Source: Phytoseiulus persimilis
Taxonomy: Eukaryota; Arthropoda; Arachnida; Mesostigmata; Phytoseiidae
Direction of reading: 5' to 3'
DNA length: 64,000 nt
Assembly: GCA_037576195.1 (NCBI GenBank)
Contig: CM075101.1
Location: forward strand, 9,300,001-9,364,000
Every line of letters starts with the position of its first letter. The first letter of the stretch is position 1. Below are positions 47,175 to 58,308 of this stretch, in pieces. A program made the translations under genes and the position numbers. The notes beneath the pieces are model-generated. The model did no database searches and was not told the origin of the DNA. It worked only from the letters and a program-made list of their open reading frames with translations.

Positions 47175-49067
47175 GGACTTCGCTCTCTCCTTTCCTCGTT
47201 TGTGGCTGTTGCGGCCAGTGCACAACGCGGCAGCCGCGAACTATTGCCGCGAAGAGTGCTCGTTCAAGAGCACAATACAAAATTGGATAAACGCCAACCT
47301 CTTTTCTCTCATTGTGCCCTCTTTCGCAAGACCTAATTACCAGAGGTACAATCTATGCTCCAGTCGGTGTCGCCGCCGTTGACGGGGTGCATTAGAAGTC
47401 GGTTGACGACGCCGCGCGGTTGTCGCCCAGGCCACCATTGCTGTTGTCGTCGTTCGTGTCGAACAAAAGGAACAACTATGCGCATCTCCTAATCAAATGT
47501 TTGCTTATGTTCGAGCGAGCAGCAGCCGCTCGTTGCTGAACTGCCTCACTCAATGTATCTCGGCACCTCATGGACCTGCGTTTAGCATGCGCTCCCCGTT
47601 TCGTCAACGGGCAAACCTGCCGAATTCATTCGTCAGTCAGTCGCAAAAGCTGGACAGTGCCTCTCTCCCTGCGGATCAGCCTTATAGGGAAGGATCGGGG
47701 CGAGAGCTGTTAGGAACAGTGAGGCCAGAGTTCTCCAAGTTTCCGTCGCCCTTCTTGCTGTTGTATTACGACTTCCGATATTGGCAAACACTCCGCCTGG
47801 CGGCCGTCGCTCTGATACTCTCGCACAAACAGATACTGTGCTCTTTCACTGCAGCGTTAAGGTAGAAAGTTGCGAGTTCTCTCCTAGGCATCGGTTCGTT
47901 ATTTTGTTCCAGGTCCCCCCCTCCCCGAGCAAAATTCCCTCAGCCACATTCGGTTGCATTCAGAGGCAAGTTGGATGCGGCGGAATCACGTGATGGTTCT
48001 GTCGGACATGGTGTCACTCCTGATAGCAGCTCGCTCCACGTAACGAAGTATCCTCTCATGGGCAGGGAGGGGCGAATTCCTCCCCAATTCCTCCACCCAA
48101 GATGCTCCCCGTTTCCACGACCTTCAGTGAAGTTATCAGTGAAAAACATCATTGTCTGCCCATGACGCCCTTCAGAAGACCGCTTCACGCCTTTCGAGGT
48201 CCGCTTTTGGCTGGATGGTACAAGAAAGAGTGTCAATCTGGTTAGAGGAATTGCCTGCAGTCTTGAAGATACAATGGATCGTCTTCAGACAGGCTACACA
48301 TCGATATTGATGGGAATTTCGTTTTGAATTTCGTCTTTGAAATTTCATTTCACGATTTTTTTCCAGTCGCAGGGGACATAAATTGAGCGAGAGTTTTGAT
48401 CAATTGATTTTATACCCTCCATTCTTCGAGGTCTCTCACAACCTCTGAATATCGAGTATGGTTCATCATTGAGTATCTTTATTTCGCACCTGATCTCGTT
48501 TTCAACCGTATCGAATGTGACTGGAATCCAGTTATCACATAATACATATCCACACATCCAGTTATCACATATAGTGAAATAAATGTTCGACATAACAGAT
48601 ATAGTTACTAATAATACATACACATTCAATATGAGTGACCTCACGATGTTCTCAGACTCAGGGAAGGAGGAATTGGGAGTGTACTCAATTGGTTGAGATT
48701 TCTCACCCTGAACTGAGAAAAATCGAATCCGGTCGATGATTGAGAGTGTGTATATCTTACGCCTCTTCCATTTGAATTCGATGGGGTAGAGTGCTTTGAG
48801 TATTGTTACCATATGCGATCAGCTCCGTCTGTTAGTTTGTCACATAGTTTTCGGAAATCCTTGACGAATTCAGTTCTTGCGGTGAACTTGAGGCACAATC
48901 TACGAACGGTTTCTGGGACAGAACACGGAACTTCTAGGAGCAGCCTCAGATAATCCAGCCTGAATCGTTCTGTCTGACTATGATTCGTATGGAAAAGAAT
49001 GGTCTCAGATTCCGGTCAGTATGTCAATCTGTCAGTTTGTCCGGCCCTCCTTCGTGACTATGGGGTT
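47175..49067. other. 1.9 kb without a supported gene
   Basis: Only short frames on both strands. 48300-48820 is more AT-rich than its surroundings, with a minus frame at 48345-48812 that has no recognisable content. Sequence just before 49068 looks like a decayed 45-bp satellite unit. Confidence 0.35.
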
Positions 49068-49267
49068 GATTCCGGAATCGATCCGACCATTCATCCCGGG
49101 ATCTAGGAAGGTGACTACACGATCGATCTCACTGTATTCGTCGGGCTCTATGACGGCGCTTCCCAGGTCCATCTGACCATTTTTTTGGGGTCTATGAAAA
49201 AGATTCCGGAGTCGATCTCACCATACCTTTCGGCGTCTATCGAGGTAGTCCGGGGATCGATTTGACC
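49068..49267. repeat. 45-bp minisatellite array, about 4.4 units
   Basis: Units start at 49068, 49113, 49158, 49202 and 49247, with lengths 45, 45, 44 and 45. Each follows the order GATTCCGGAATCGATCTGAC, then CCATAC, then GGGTCTATG. Units are about 65-80% alike by eye. The same family appears at 63296-63430, and inverted at 63657-63911. Confidence 0.85.
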
Positions 49268-49284
49268 TCTACGAGTGTCTTTGA

Positions 49285-49380
49285 GAGCCCACAAGATCGT
49301 CTTCGGAAGTCTAAGAGAGCCTACAAGATCGTCTTCGGAAGTCTAAGAGAGCCTACAAGATCGTCTTCAAGAGTCCACGA
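49285..49380. repeat. 32-bp tandem repeat, 3 units
   Basis: Units at 49285, 49317 and 49349, each built on GAGCCTACAAGATCGTCTTC. The first two differ by a single base; the third diverges at its end. Confidence 0.9.
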
Positions 49381-50676
49381 GTGTCTACGATGGGCTAGGA
49401 TCCTAGAAGACCGTCTATGAGACTCTAAGGGACCTTTTTTGAGGCACGATTGCATGCTACATCGAGAGCTTCAGAGACACCCGAAAAAGCGATTCAGTGT
49501 CGGATCCGAGAAGCTGATACAGAAATGTAACAAAATGTACCGATTAGACGTATAAGAAGGTAGTTTTAAAAATGACGCTGACCCAATGAAGAGGGAGAAA
49601 AGTGCCTCTGTGCCAGGAACCGCAGCCCGACCGCGAGAAGCGCGGCTGAAGGCCGGTTGGTGTTGAGTCTCGCCCAACCCACATACATTCAAATTGATTC
49701 ATGTATGATTCAAATTCATTTTTCATGGGAGATACAGTTCAATCAATATTCGACGAGCCAAAGATGATAATTTTTCAATCTTTTCACACTGAATGAAGGG
49801 GCCTGCCTGAATATGCGAGCTCCGTCGAATCCCGCGACTCTGTAAGTATGACCGAAAGACTGGTTTCGTAACACGTTCGTCTCTCTGTTCCTCGGCTCTT
49901 TCTCGACGAAAACTATTCTCGCCCTCCGGGCTTCTGTCAATTCTGTGAGATGGCGTCACATCCAAGCAAGACCGTTCCGCTGACTGGCAGAAAAAGTAAT
50001 TGCGCTAGTTATTGTATCGCTCGTTCCTAGCAAACGGATCGCTGAAATTCCTTCTCAGAAGCTTTCTCCCAATCCCACTCTATCAGCGAGGAATCTGCGA
50101 GCGGCGTCCCGTTGCCTTTCCGAGCCGACCAGCCAGAGTGAAGTTGTCACGTTCTGCAGACTATTTGTGTGTTAGCCTTAGAAGAAACCCTCCTCATAGC
50201 CAGCCATATCGCTCCACTGCAGCGGTCGCACAAAATAGAACTTCGAACCGGGCAAGCCCCTGTTGGGCTACGGAAATGTCCTCTCACTCAGAATAGATGT
50301 CGATCTCCCGTATTGCTCTCGAGTGAGCTATTTGAATCACCCATCCTGGCCTGACCATTCGGAGTCGGACGCTGAGCGAGCTGAAGAATCACCTCTAGGC
50401 CACAAATGAGCGTTGGGGGTGCTATCGACTTTGTTTATATGATCACAGTGTCCTGTCAACTTTCACTCTGCTCCCAGATTTACATTAGCTGGGATCTTCC
50501 GATCGAATCGTTCCGGGTGCTGAGGAACAATTGTTGGATGTTTCCCATGAATACTCGGCCCTGGGAGAGGGTCTACAGTAGGAGAGCCATCACCGGTTTA
50601 ATAGAACAACTTGTAACCTCCCGCTAGGAAAGTCAGGTACGCCACGCTTCCTCAGCGAGGCCAAATAGCTTATCGA
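49381..50676. other. 1.3 kb without a supported gene
   Basis: Short frames only; nothing recognised. Confidence 0.35.
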
Positions 50677-50886
50677 ATGTCGTGCACTTGTGAAACCGAC
50701 TCCCGGAAACGAAGCTTCAAAGATGGAAAATTGTTCGATGTGAAACTTATGGACATGCTCTATCCGAACTGGGTACCCGATTCGAAATACACGGCTCCGC
50801 TGATGGTCTGCTCCGTGAACGACGAACCATGGCAAATCCGGCTGCGGATTGACCAACCGTTCATTCGGATACCATCGAGGGCATAA
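50677..50886 (+). CDS. Short ORF with an inverted, frameshifted relative next to it
   Basis: ATG at 50677 to TAA at 50884 gives 69 residues with a Cys-containing, mixed composition (FDVKLMDMLYPNWVPD, then LMVCSVNDEPWQIRLRI). Sequence at 50925-51065 on the minus strand is a diverged copy. The differences are spread over all codon positions and the peptide is partly conserved (LMVCxVxDExWQIxLRI), which favours a coding origin. The copy has a one-base deletion. No known family matched. Confidence 0.4.
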   Translation: MSCTCETDSRKRSFKDGKLFDVKLMDMLYPNWVPDSKYTAPLMVCSVNDEPWQIRLRIDQPFIRIPSRA

Positions 50887-50924
50887 TGAGCTACGAAATC
50901 TCATGGCAACCGTCCCATAGAGAC

Positions 50925-51065
50925 GGTTGGGCAATCCGCAGCCAGATCTGCCACAGCTCGTCCTTCACGAAGCAGACCATCAGCGAATGCGTGTAGATCG
51001 GATCGGCCTCCTGTCCGGGAAGGGCATGTCTGTGAGTTTCATGTTCACTGGTTTTCGAGCATTAT
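50925..51065 (-). pseudogene. Inverted, frameshifted copy of the 50677-50886 ORF
   Basis: Read on the minus strand it repeats ATGAAACTCACAGACATGC, then CTGATGGTCTGCTTCGTGAA and TGGCAGATCTGGCTGCGGAT, matching 50739-50851 on the plus strand. One base is missing between CCG and CTGATGG, so the frame breaks. The two arms face each other across about 70 nt. Confidence 0.6.
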
Positions 51066-51425
51066 GCCGTGTTTTCAGTTTTGTCCAAGCGGGCCGGTCC
51101 CCCATGCGCCCGACGTCCGGAAAGCTGTTCTGCTCCGCTGAGGGTGTGTGGTGTGCCAAACCTACGATACCCTGCAGGTGAGTAGTATTCGTGGTCAAAG
51201 TTCCGTGGCCCCAGGTGGCATACAAGAAGACTGCAGTAGACTTTCGCTGAGTAGATAGTTCATCTAGAGTGCAGCTGTTCGGGATGAAGCAAAATGTCTG
51301 AAACGAGGTATCCTACCAGTACGTAAGCAGTTGGCCTGCTCAAGTATTACCAGGTTACTTCTGTGACATTTTATACTTCCTCCGTCAAGGGTATAAGAGG
51401 TGAGGGTTTCCCCAATCTCTCAAGC
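51066..51425. other. No supported gene
   Basis: Short interval containing GTGAGT and polypyrimidine-like stretches; nothing recognised. Confidence 0.3.
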
Positions 51426-52564
51426 ATGCCTCGTTCTTACACGTATTCGGCTTATCAGTTGCGGTCTCAGCGTCTTCCTCTGCCTGCCTATGTGCTGGTT
51501 GTGAGTAGTAGGTCTCGAGAGGTTCGTTCCAAGGTCCAGTATCACCATCAACAGTTAGAGCTTTTGAAGAATATACATATATAGTGGAGTTCGGCTTAAG
51601 GAGCGTCGAGTGATTTCAAGGGCTCTCGACGCTGGCTCACGGGTCCCTCGCTTCTGATCGGAATTATTATCCCGATACTGGACGTCCCAAGGGTCTTCCG
51701 AAATTGGGATATGTTCCTCAAATTGATGATACTTCGAGAAGGTTATACGCTGCTGTTTCATTGGTGGGTTCGGGTTATACCGCTCTATCGATAGCCCCTC
51801 AGTGGTGATCCAAGCTGTTCAAGAGGGATTCAAAGGTCGAAGAGAGACCCTGAAAGATAGCCATGTTCCGTCGAAGAAAACGCTCACGTCGTCGCAAGTA
51901 TATGCGTAGTCACCGTACTTGTGTTCATGGTCGGCGCAAACGTGTTTCCATGCGTCTGCATGCCTATGAACGCAAGGGGAATTATGTGACTGTGACTCAT
52001 CCTGACTCTTGTGGGGAGGATTCACCGATTAGTTGGTCTAGAGTTGGAGGTTCGAAAACTTTTCACATTGAATCGTTCAAGGGTCCCAGGTATCAGACGT
52101 GTGGGACGGTTCAGAATACTATTGTAGTCGTAATCAGTGTAAGCTTAGTCGTGTTCGTGTCCGATTGGAGCCTAATATTCATGACTGTCCTCATCTTGAT
52201 GACTTTGTTCCCGGTTCAAAACTGCCTACGGTTTCTGCGGGCAAAATGAGTGAGTTGTCATCATTGGCTGGAACGTATAGACCCTTCCAAGGATCATACG
52301 TTGAATGTTGAGCCTCACTGTGCTCGTTTCAAGGTTCATTCTGATCCTGCTGATATCAAGGAGGTTGTGTCTGAGCAGACCGGTAGTCATAATCCATCGT
52401 TGGATATTGGTAGTCTTCATGATACCGGGCAGTTAGATCCGGATCACTACGACTGGTCAATAGCCGGGTTGTCGTATGATTTGGGCGAGAACACGTCTTA
52501 CGGGAATCCTGTTGCGCATACATATTCAGGTGCAAGTGCTGCAGATGCAGTGGGAGTAGGTTAG
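51426..52564 (+). pseudogene. Run of overlapping plus-strand ORFs with T-rich codons; possibly decayed viral or transposon genes
   Basis: Successive open frames follow each other closely on one strand: 51426-51584; about 51586-51657; 51617-51809; an Arg-rich one from ATG 51863 (MFRRRKRSRRRKYMRSHRT); 52099-52311; and 52250-52564. Third positions are T-rich, unlike FBXO11. The Arg-rich frame passes, by an apparent frameshift near 52099, into a Cys/His pattern (YYCSRNQC ... HDCPH) that could bind zinc, loosely like FLYWCH or WRKY fingers. Dense small genes would fit a virus-like insert; a frameshifted transposon gene fits equally. No family is established. Confidence 0.35.
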
Positions 52565-55500
52565 AACGGACCGGAATGGGAGCGGTGGTTACGGGAGTTT
52601 TATTCATTCAAGAAATGTTTAGTCTTGGTTGGAAAACAGACAAAGACAGCTTGCAAATATTTTCGAAACGCCCGAGATTGGTTCCAAGTTCCGCTCGAGG
52701 TATACTTAGGGAAAGGTTTCGAGATTCTGAATGCAGTCGGAGATGCGTTGAATATGCTTCCAGAGGGATTCGACGATTCTGGGGGGTTGGTTTTTGGCTC
52801 CTTCTGGAAGGGCCGGCATCTTGGAGATTGGTAGGCAAAATGTCAGAGATGTTTCGGGAATCACACCAAGCCCCAGAGCTCGGTCCCGACATATACACAT
52901 ACCTTCGGTGATCTCTGGCCGCGATTCCGGGCTCCGTCCACGGTTTGCGGGAGAGTCCCACGAAGCTCTGATATCGATTGAGAGTGATCGCAGCCGGAAT
53001 CCACCCCAAGCGCCCGACTCCATCTCATGATCGAGTCTTTCATGCAGTGGGCTCTCCAAAGGGCAAACGATGAGGAGGGTTCCTGGAATGATCCCCTGAT
53101 TTGCGAGTTTCTTTCTTGGGCGAAGTCCTCATATGCCTGGTTTTCTCGATGGGATCCTATGTAAATGAGTTCGGGACATCGAAATTTGTTTCTTTCGAGC
53201 GATTCAGTCTTCTACGAGAAGCTTTGATTGTAAAATGGTGAGGATGAAAACCCATGACTGCTTCCGAACACATGACCATGAAGCCTGTTCATCAGCTCTG
53301 GAGAGCATAGATCCTGGGAACAGCTCAAGGATACTCGGAGAAATCATAGAAGAGCTCTCTGTGGCACCTTCAAAGTTGTGGATTCTACGAGGCTGGGCTC
53401 ATGGCTCACGCTTGCGACTTTACAGTACACCTCGCAAACGAGGATCGGGACCGTGCTTGTTGGTATAGATCCTTTTCAGACTGTACGAGTTTGAAAATGA
53501 CTCGGCGTCTGATCATATTCTCGAGAACGTTGAGACAACCATACATTCGCTCTATACACATCATTGAGGATTGACGGAGCAGGTCGTTACGATTCGCTGG
53601 AGCAGGCAGCTCGGGACGCAAATTTACGGAGGAGACCACCTTGGATTAGGAACGTCAAGGATGAGGACAGGGACAATACGGCTCCGCCAAATCAGCTTTC
53701 TGGGTAATGACTTTCTAGGAAATGAGCCTTCTGGGGAAGGCGCCGCACGCGCGAGGTTCGCTGACGACTACCCCGGACCCTGAGCCGCCGGGTTCTCTGC
53801 ACATGGGCTACTCTCGATCTTGGCAGGTATCGTGCTGCTGATGCCGCGGCCCGATGTGGCGCACTTCGAGTTACCAGGGCGGATGTAACATGTCCATTTT
53901 TCGCCCCGCGGTCTCGAAACTCGTTCTGGTTCAGTCGGGCTCCAAACAGAAACCAGGAACGTCGACGGTGGAGGAGCTCATCCATGTTTATCCATGTGAA
54001 GTGTGCAGATCAAGAATACTCGTAGACTCATTATGTTGGGTGCTTGGTGCGGGCTCGTTTCGGAGCATTCGCGCATGCTCGAGCGGTCGAGGTTCAAATC
54101 TCGCGCATAGGGGATAATTTCAGTCTTTCTCGCGTTATTTAGAATATACTCACCTTGGGAGCCACATGTAGATGTTCTACGGATTTTCCAACAAAGAACT
54201 CTTGTTGGCTTTTTCGTCAGAGTGGTTCCGAAAACAGCCCCATAAGCGCCTACAGAGAAGAAAAAAACACTGCTCGCACATGTAAGTAGCAAAACCTCAA
54301 GATGTTCGGGTCATTGCACGAATGCGAAGGAGAAACCTGGAATAGACACAACGGCTATCCATCCGAGGATCGGGGAAGTTGGTTTCAGCCGGATTCTTCC
54401 GAGCATCGAGGTTTCTCCAAGCCGAGCGTAATGTATCCCTCCTCCAGGTGACGGTCAATTACGCACGGTCCCGCCGTGCAGCGATTGGACCCGCGCTCAG
54501 CATGCATAGGCACGCGATAGCCACAGGTGGTCAGCTGTTAAAGATGTCCCTGTCGGGAGCCCTCTGGGGGTACATCAGACCAGTGGTTCTCAACCTGGGT
54601 CCGTCAGGCATCCCTTGGACTCCGCGTGGGCCCGTCAGGAGGAAATAAGCACTCTTCCGAAACAAGCCAGGTACATCGATTTCCTCCTCTCGATTCTGCA
54701 GCATCAAGCATTTCAAGAGATTTCTCTCTTCCTGATACCCAATCCAGTTATTCCAACTATTCCATTGCTCATGGGTCAACAATCACAACCTAATCCGTCA
54801 GCAACCAGCGCACGTGGTGGTTCTGAGCTGAACGAATACCATGGCTTCTGTTTTGTGGTAGTCATCGGCGGAGGATGGAATATTGCCGCCGGAAAAAATC
54901 GTTCAGCCGCGAAAGCATGGCAATTTCCAGCCCAAATCGTGAGCTTTGGGGCGGAGGGGCCCACAGGAACCCTTGGAGCGACGAGGGCGTCGATTCGATG
55001 AAAGAGGTTGAGCATCTCTGCATTAGACGGACTAGGAGAAATGCGATCAACAAACCTCTAGAGAGTCTCCACAGTCCAACATCGGCTTTTCGAAGCCGAA
55101 TGAGGACATATCAGACCATGAGAACGTACTTTCGGTTGAGAAATTTGGTGCCAGGTTGTGAATCGGGTTCGCAACTAAACGAAGCCAGTCCCGGACCTGA
55201 TGGCGGTGTAACCAATTCTCTGATTGACGGAGCACTTAATTGCATTTTCCTTCAACTTCAGGATAACCATGTGAGTTTCAAGGCTGAACCGATCGGCAAA
55301 CATGTCCCAACCACGAAATGCCGCGGATGAATCACGAGCCCTCGCGCTGGAAAACATCCCCAGCACACAGCTTTCAAACAGCGTCTTGAGTTTCCGATTC
55401 TTCTTGAGCTCGGGTAGCCTCTGGTATCCGTTTCGAATCCGCTCATGGACGACAGATGTTCTCATTCTCGATACCAAATGAATCTTGACCGAGGCTCCTT

Positions 55501-55673
55501 CCGAGGAGACGCTCTCTGGTGTCGACCGCGACGGCAACTGTATCGGGGAAGGACAGAATCGAACAATTTGAGCGGCGAAACGCGAGAAGATTTCACTGGA
55601 ATCCGAGTATTCCGCGAGTTCCGTTCGCTGGTTCTAAGTTCGTTGATTGTACTTCGCTCGTTTTTTTTTGTAG
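52565..55673. other. 3.1 kb without a supported gene
   Basis: Short overlapping frames only. The segment 54060-54110 resembles the 3' half of a tRNA but does not fold properly. Confidence 0.35.
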
Positions 55674-55868
55674 TTGATTGGAACTCCGATCTATAATATT
55701 TCATGGTCGTTCTCTGAGACGCTCGAGTTCCCTCGTTATCCGGGGACGAGTGTCGATCCGCACCCTGCGGTTGTTCTCCCCTATGTCTCTCCTCCCTGCG
55801 TCTTCTTTCGGATTACTCAAGCAACTAGGGATGAGATGCTCTCATCTCACCGGAGAAACGGAAGCTAA
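55674..55868 (+). CDS. Exon-like frame after a strong polypyrimidine acceptor, unknown
   Basis: The sequence TTTTTTTTGTAG at 55661-55672 is followed by an open frame of about 65 codons to TAA (IGTPIYNISWSFSETLEF near the start). Third positions are T- and C-rich. It could be a last exon. No domain recognised and no upstream exon identified. Confidence 0.2.
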   Translation: MIGTPIYNISWSFSETLEFPRYPGTSVDPHPAVVLPYVSPPCVFFRITQATRDEMLSSHRRNGS

Positions 55869-56364
55869 TTCTGGTAATTTTCTCGACGATCCCGGAGTAC
55901 CCTTGGAATCCGGGCACTTATTGTTAGTTCAACAGGACTAGAAACTCGTGCGAGCATACGGCGGCGGCTGCGGTTCACCGTTACTGATGAGATCTGTCTC
56001 GAACGTGATCACGCGAGTGTTCCGAAATGTCCAACTCCTACTCCGAGCGTGACACTCAGCTGGAGAGTTCGATGAGCCCCGACCCTCTATCTCGGATATC
56101 AATCGGAAACCCTGTCCGCATGCTCGCGCTTCGTGAACTTTCTCACCCTTCCTTCTTTCGGCCCGAACTCGGTGAAAAATGATCCCATGCGAGTAATTGG
56201 TTTCGCAATCGATAGCTGAGAGGATTACGCGTCTTTTCATCCGTTTCATTCACGACAATCTGTGAGATTTCCTGGGGAGCCTTCCATATGTACATATGGT
56301 CCCTTCCATTCCAGGGGTGAGTCGTATTGCGTTCACAGAACTTGTCGCTCCCAATTAGTTGGGG
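55869..56364. other. No supported gene
   Basis: Short frames only; sequence downstream (in minus orientation) of the LINE fragment. Confidence 0.35.
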
Positions 56365-56697
56365 TCACCTTCGTGCTTCGGAGAACTTCATGTTTGCTAT
56401 GGGGTGAGAGTCCGATCCGGACGGAAAACTCCTCTGGGAGGAAATTCTTTCCTCGCACCCCAAGACTATGTGATTGTCTGTTTCGGGTGTTCCACATCTT
56501 GTACAGTTCATGTCGATGGAGGTGTCGCGGTTATGTTGCCGGTTCTTGGTGTTTAGCATTCCCGCCCTGGTAAACGCTGAGAGTAGGCTTCCGCGGGAGA
56601 TATCGTACAGTCCGGAGCTGATTCCTCTAGTGTCTTTGTATCGTCGGTATTTACTCAGTGTGGATTTGGATTCCATCCTGTCTCTCCAGGTGGAATC
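56365..56697 (-). pseudogene. LINE (non-LTR retrotransposon) ORF2 C-terminal fragment with CCHC motif
   Basis: On the minus strand the frame reads STWRDRMESKSTLSKYRRYK, then GLYDISRGSLLSAFTRAG, then CTRCGTPETDNHIVLGC, ending in TGA. The order (W...Y...K, short RGS/LL..R.G block, then CX2CX7HX4C) is the usual tail after the reverse transcriptase domain of many arthropod LINEs. A stop lies just upstream, and no reverse transcriptase core is in frame, so it is a 5'-truncated, dead copy, as is common for LINEs. The clade cannot be told from this piece. Confidence 0.75.
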
Positions 56698-56765
56698 CGA
56701 ATCCGTTTATTCCGCACCCTCAGTTTGAGTTCTTCGCGGAACATCTTCCATATCGGTTTGCCGGA

Positions 56766-57090
56766 GGTTTTTGGATGCAGCGAAGGATCCCGCTCATCTG
56801 CTGCACAAATGGTGAGGATCGGTCCAGAGCTCGAAATCGACGACCGATCGAATCGGCTCCAGCATCACAAAAATCCCTGATCTGTTGAAGAAATGTCGCC
56901 GTCGGTTCAATTGCCACGTATCTTCACGGCAAAGCCGAATTCGAACAGTATTTTCATCGCGAAAAACACTCAGATTGGTCCAAACTACCCGACTGCGGAG
57001 CTACGCAATCGGTCGGACCAATTTTCCTCCGCTCGAAAATTGAGTTCCACTAGTCTTTCACCCTTGAAGGAAGAACTGAATGAGCTCGAT
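56766..57090 (-). repeat. Dispersed repeat, copy A (minus)
   Basis: Reverse-complemented, it is collinear with 62714-63041: GAGCTC(A/G)TTCAGTTCTTCC, GGTAGTTTGGA(C/G)CAATC, TCAACAGATCAG and GGTCGTCGATTTCGA occur in the same order at similar spacing. It lies directly upstream, in transcriptional sense, of the LINE fragment, so it may be part of the same element. Confidence 0.7.
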
Positions 57091-57170
57091 TTTCGGGCGA
57101 AAAAAGTGGTCGGGTCGACCCAGCAACACGATATTCGGCTCGTTTGAATCAGAGAGTGGCAGATTCGAGT

Positions 57171-57440
57171 CATTTTGATTTGAATCACTTTCGATTCGAA
57201 TCAAGTGACATCGGATCAACATTGATTCGATTTGAGAACCGTCGAATCAGGCTGAATCAAAGTTTCATTCGAATAAAAAATTATTTGAGTGAGCGAACGA
57301 TTCGATAGAGAAGATGATTCAGATAAAAAAGTTATTCGAATCAAAAGCATGATTCGGATGAAAAACTTGTTCGAATCGAAGAATGATTCGGATGGAAAAA
57401 TTATTTGAATCAAAGAATGATTCGGATCAAGACCAGCGAA
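57171..57440. repeat. GATTCGAATC-rich degenerate repeat
   Basis: The segment is made of recurring GATTCGAAT / ATTCGGATGAAAAA motifs on both strands, in roughly 25-40 bp steps (for example GAATGATTCGGATGGAAAAA). It is AT-rich compared with its flanks. No coding content. Confidence 0.7.
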
Positions 57441-58308
57441 GAGCTCAAGATCCGGACGTTTGATTCGAAAAATCCAGCCCGAAATCCAGTGACTCGATGA
57501 TGTGCAGTCGAATAATTTTCCTGATTCGAATAATTTTCTAATAAAAAATTATAGATTTGCCCAACTCTGGTTTGGACCCATCTAAGAACCTTTCGCCACT
57601 TTTCACCGAGTTGTGACCGAAGGAAGAGGGCCAAGAAAGGGTAAGAAAATTGCGGACTTACGTTGACCACCGTGTATACTGGTGTCTATTTGTCGGTGGC
57701 GGCGGAAGTGAGGGCGTGGAGACTACTGCAGTAACAGTTTCACGAAAGTGAGGGACAAGGGCGGAAATGACCTGATTCAGTCGCCCTCTAATTACATCTC
57801 GAGGCAAACGCTTACAACGCGGAAAGTCGAGCAAACTCTGTTACTTCGACTGCATCCTCTACTCCCCTCGCGGGGATCACACAGGCTCTGATTTGTCTTC
57901 GCACTCCTACATCCTTCAGATGCGGAAGTACCCGGAAGAATCGAGATTCGAGGAAGCGAGGTGCTCTACTCTGTAGTTTCGCCCGGCGTCCAACGAAATC
58001 GATCGGCCGAGGAGCAAGAACCGATATTCCTTCCTCAGTAGATTCCCTCAGGAGTTTCCACCAGAAGTCGGTCGCTCAAATTTTCCTCTGTACTGAAGGC
58101 TGTTCAAGCTCACTTGCCTTTTGTGTTTATCACGAAGGCAAGTACCACGAGAATACCGACAGCTGAAGACTGATCCACGAGGAAACGACCTGGGTGACTG
58201 GTACCGTCTTGTGACTTTCTGTTTGCTCAATCCTGCAACGAATACTCGTATTAGGATGGCAAATCATTCGAAGTCATTCTCGGCTTTAATCGTCGTGCGC
58301 TTTTTCAG
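57441..58308. other. No supported gene; possible upstream exon
   Basis: The plus frame at about 58121-58260 (containing DPRGNDLGDWYRLVTFC) reads plausibly and may belong with the exon at 58309, but no donor was fixed. Confidence 0.25.

Noticed and set aside
51863-51920. Arg-rich N-terminus as proof of a circovirus-type or microvirus capsid
   Set aside because: Arg-rich starts are common in many DNA-binding proteins; the downstream sequence does not match capsid families I know, and no Rep-like gene is nearby.
54060-54112. tRNA-like segment with a GGTTCAAATC T-loop
   Set aside because: The T stem pairs at only four positions around an 8-nt loop, the anticodon arm does not give a 7-nt loop, and no matching acceptor stem is present. 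At most a tRNA relic.
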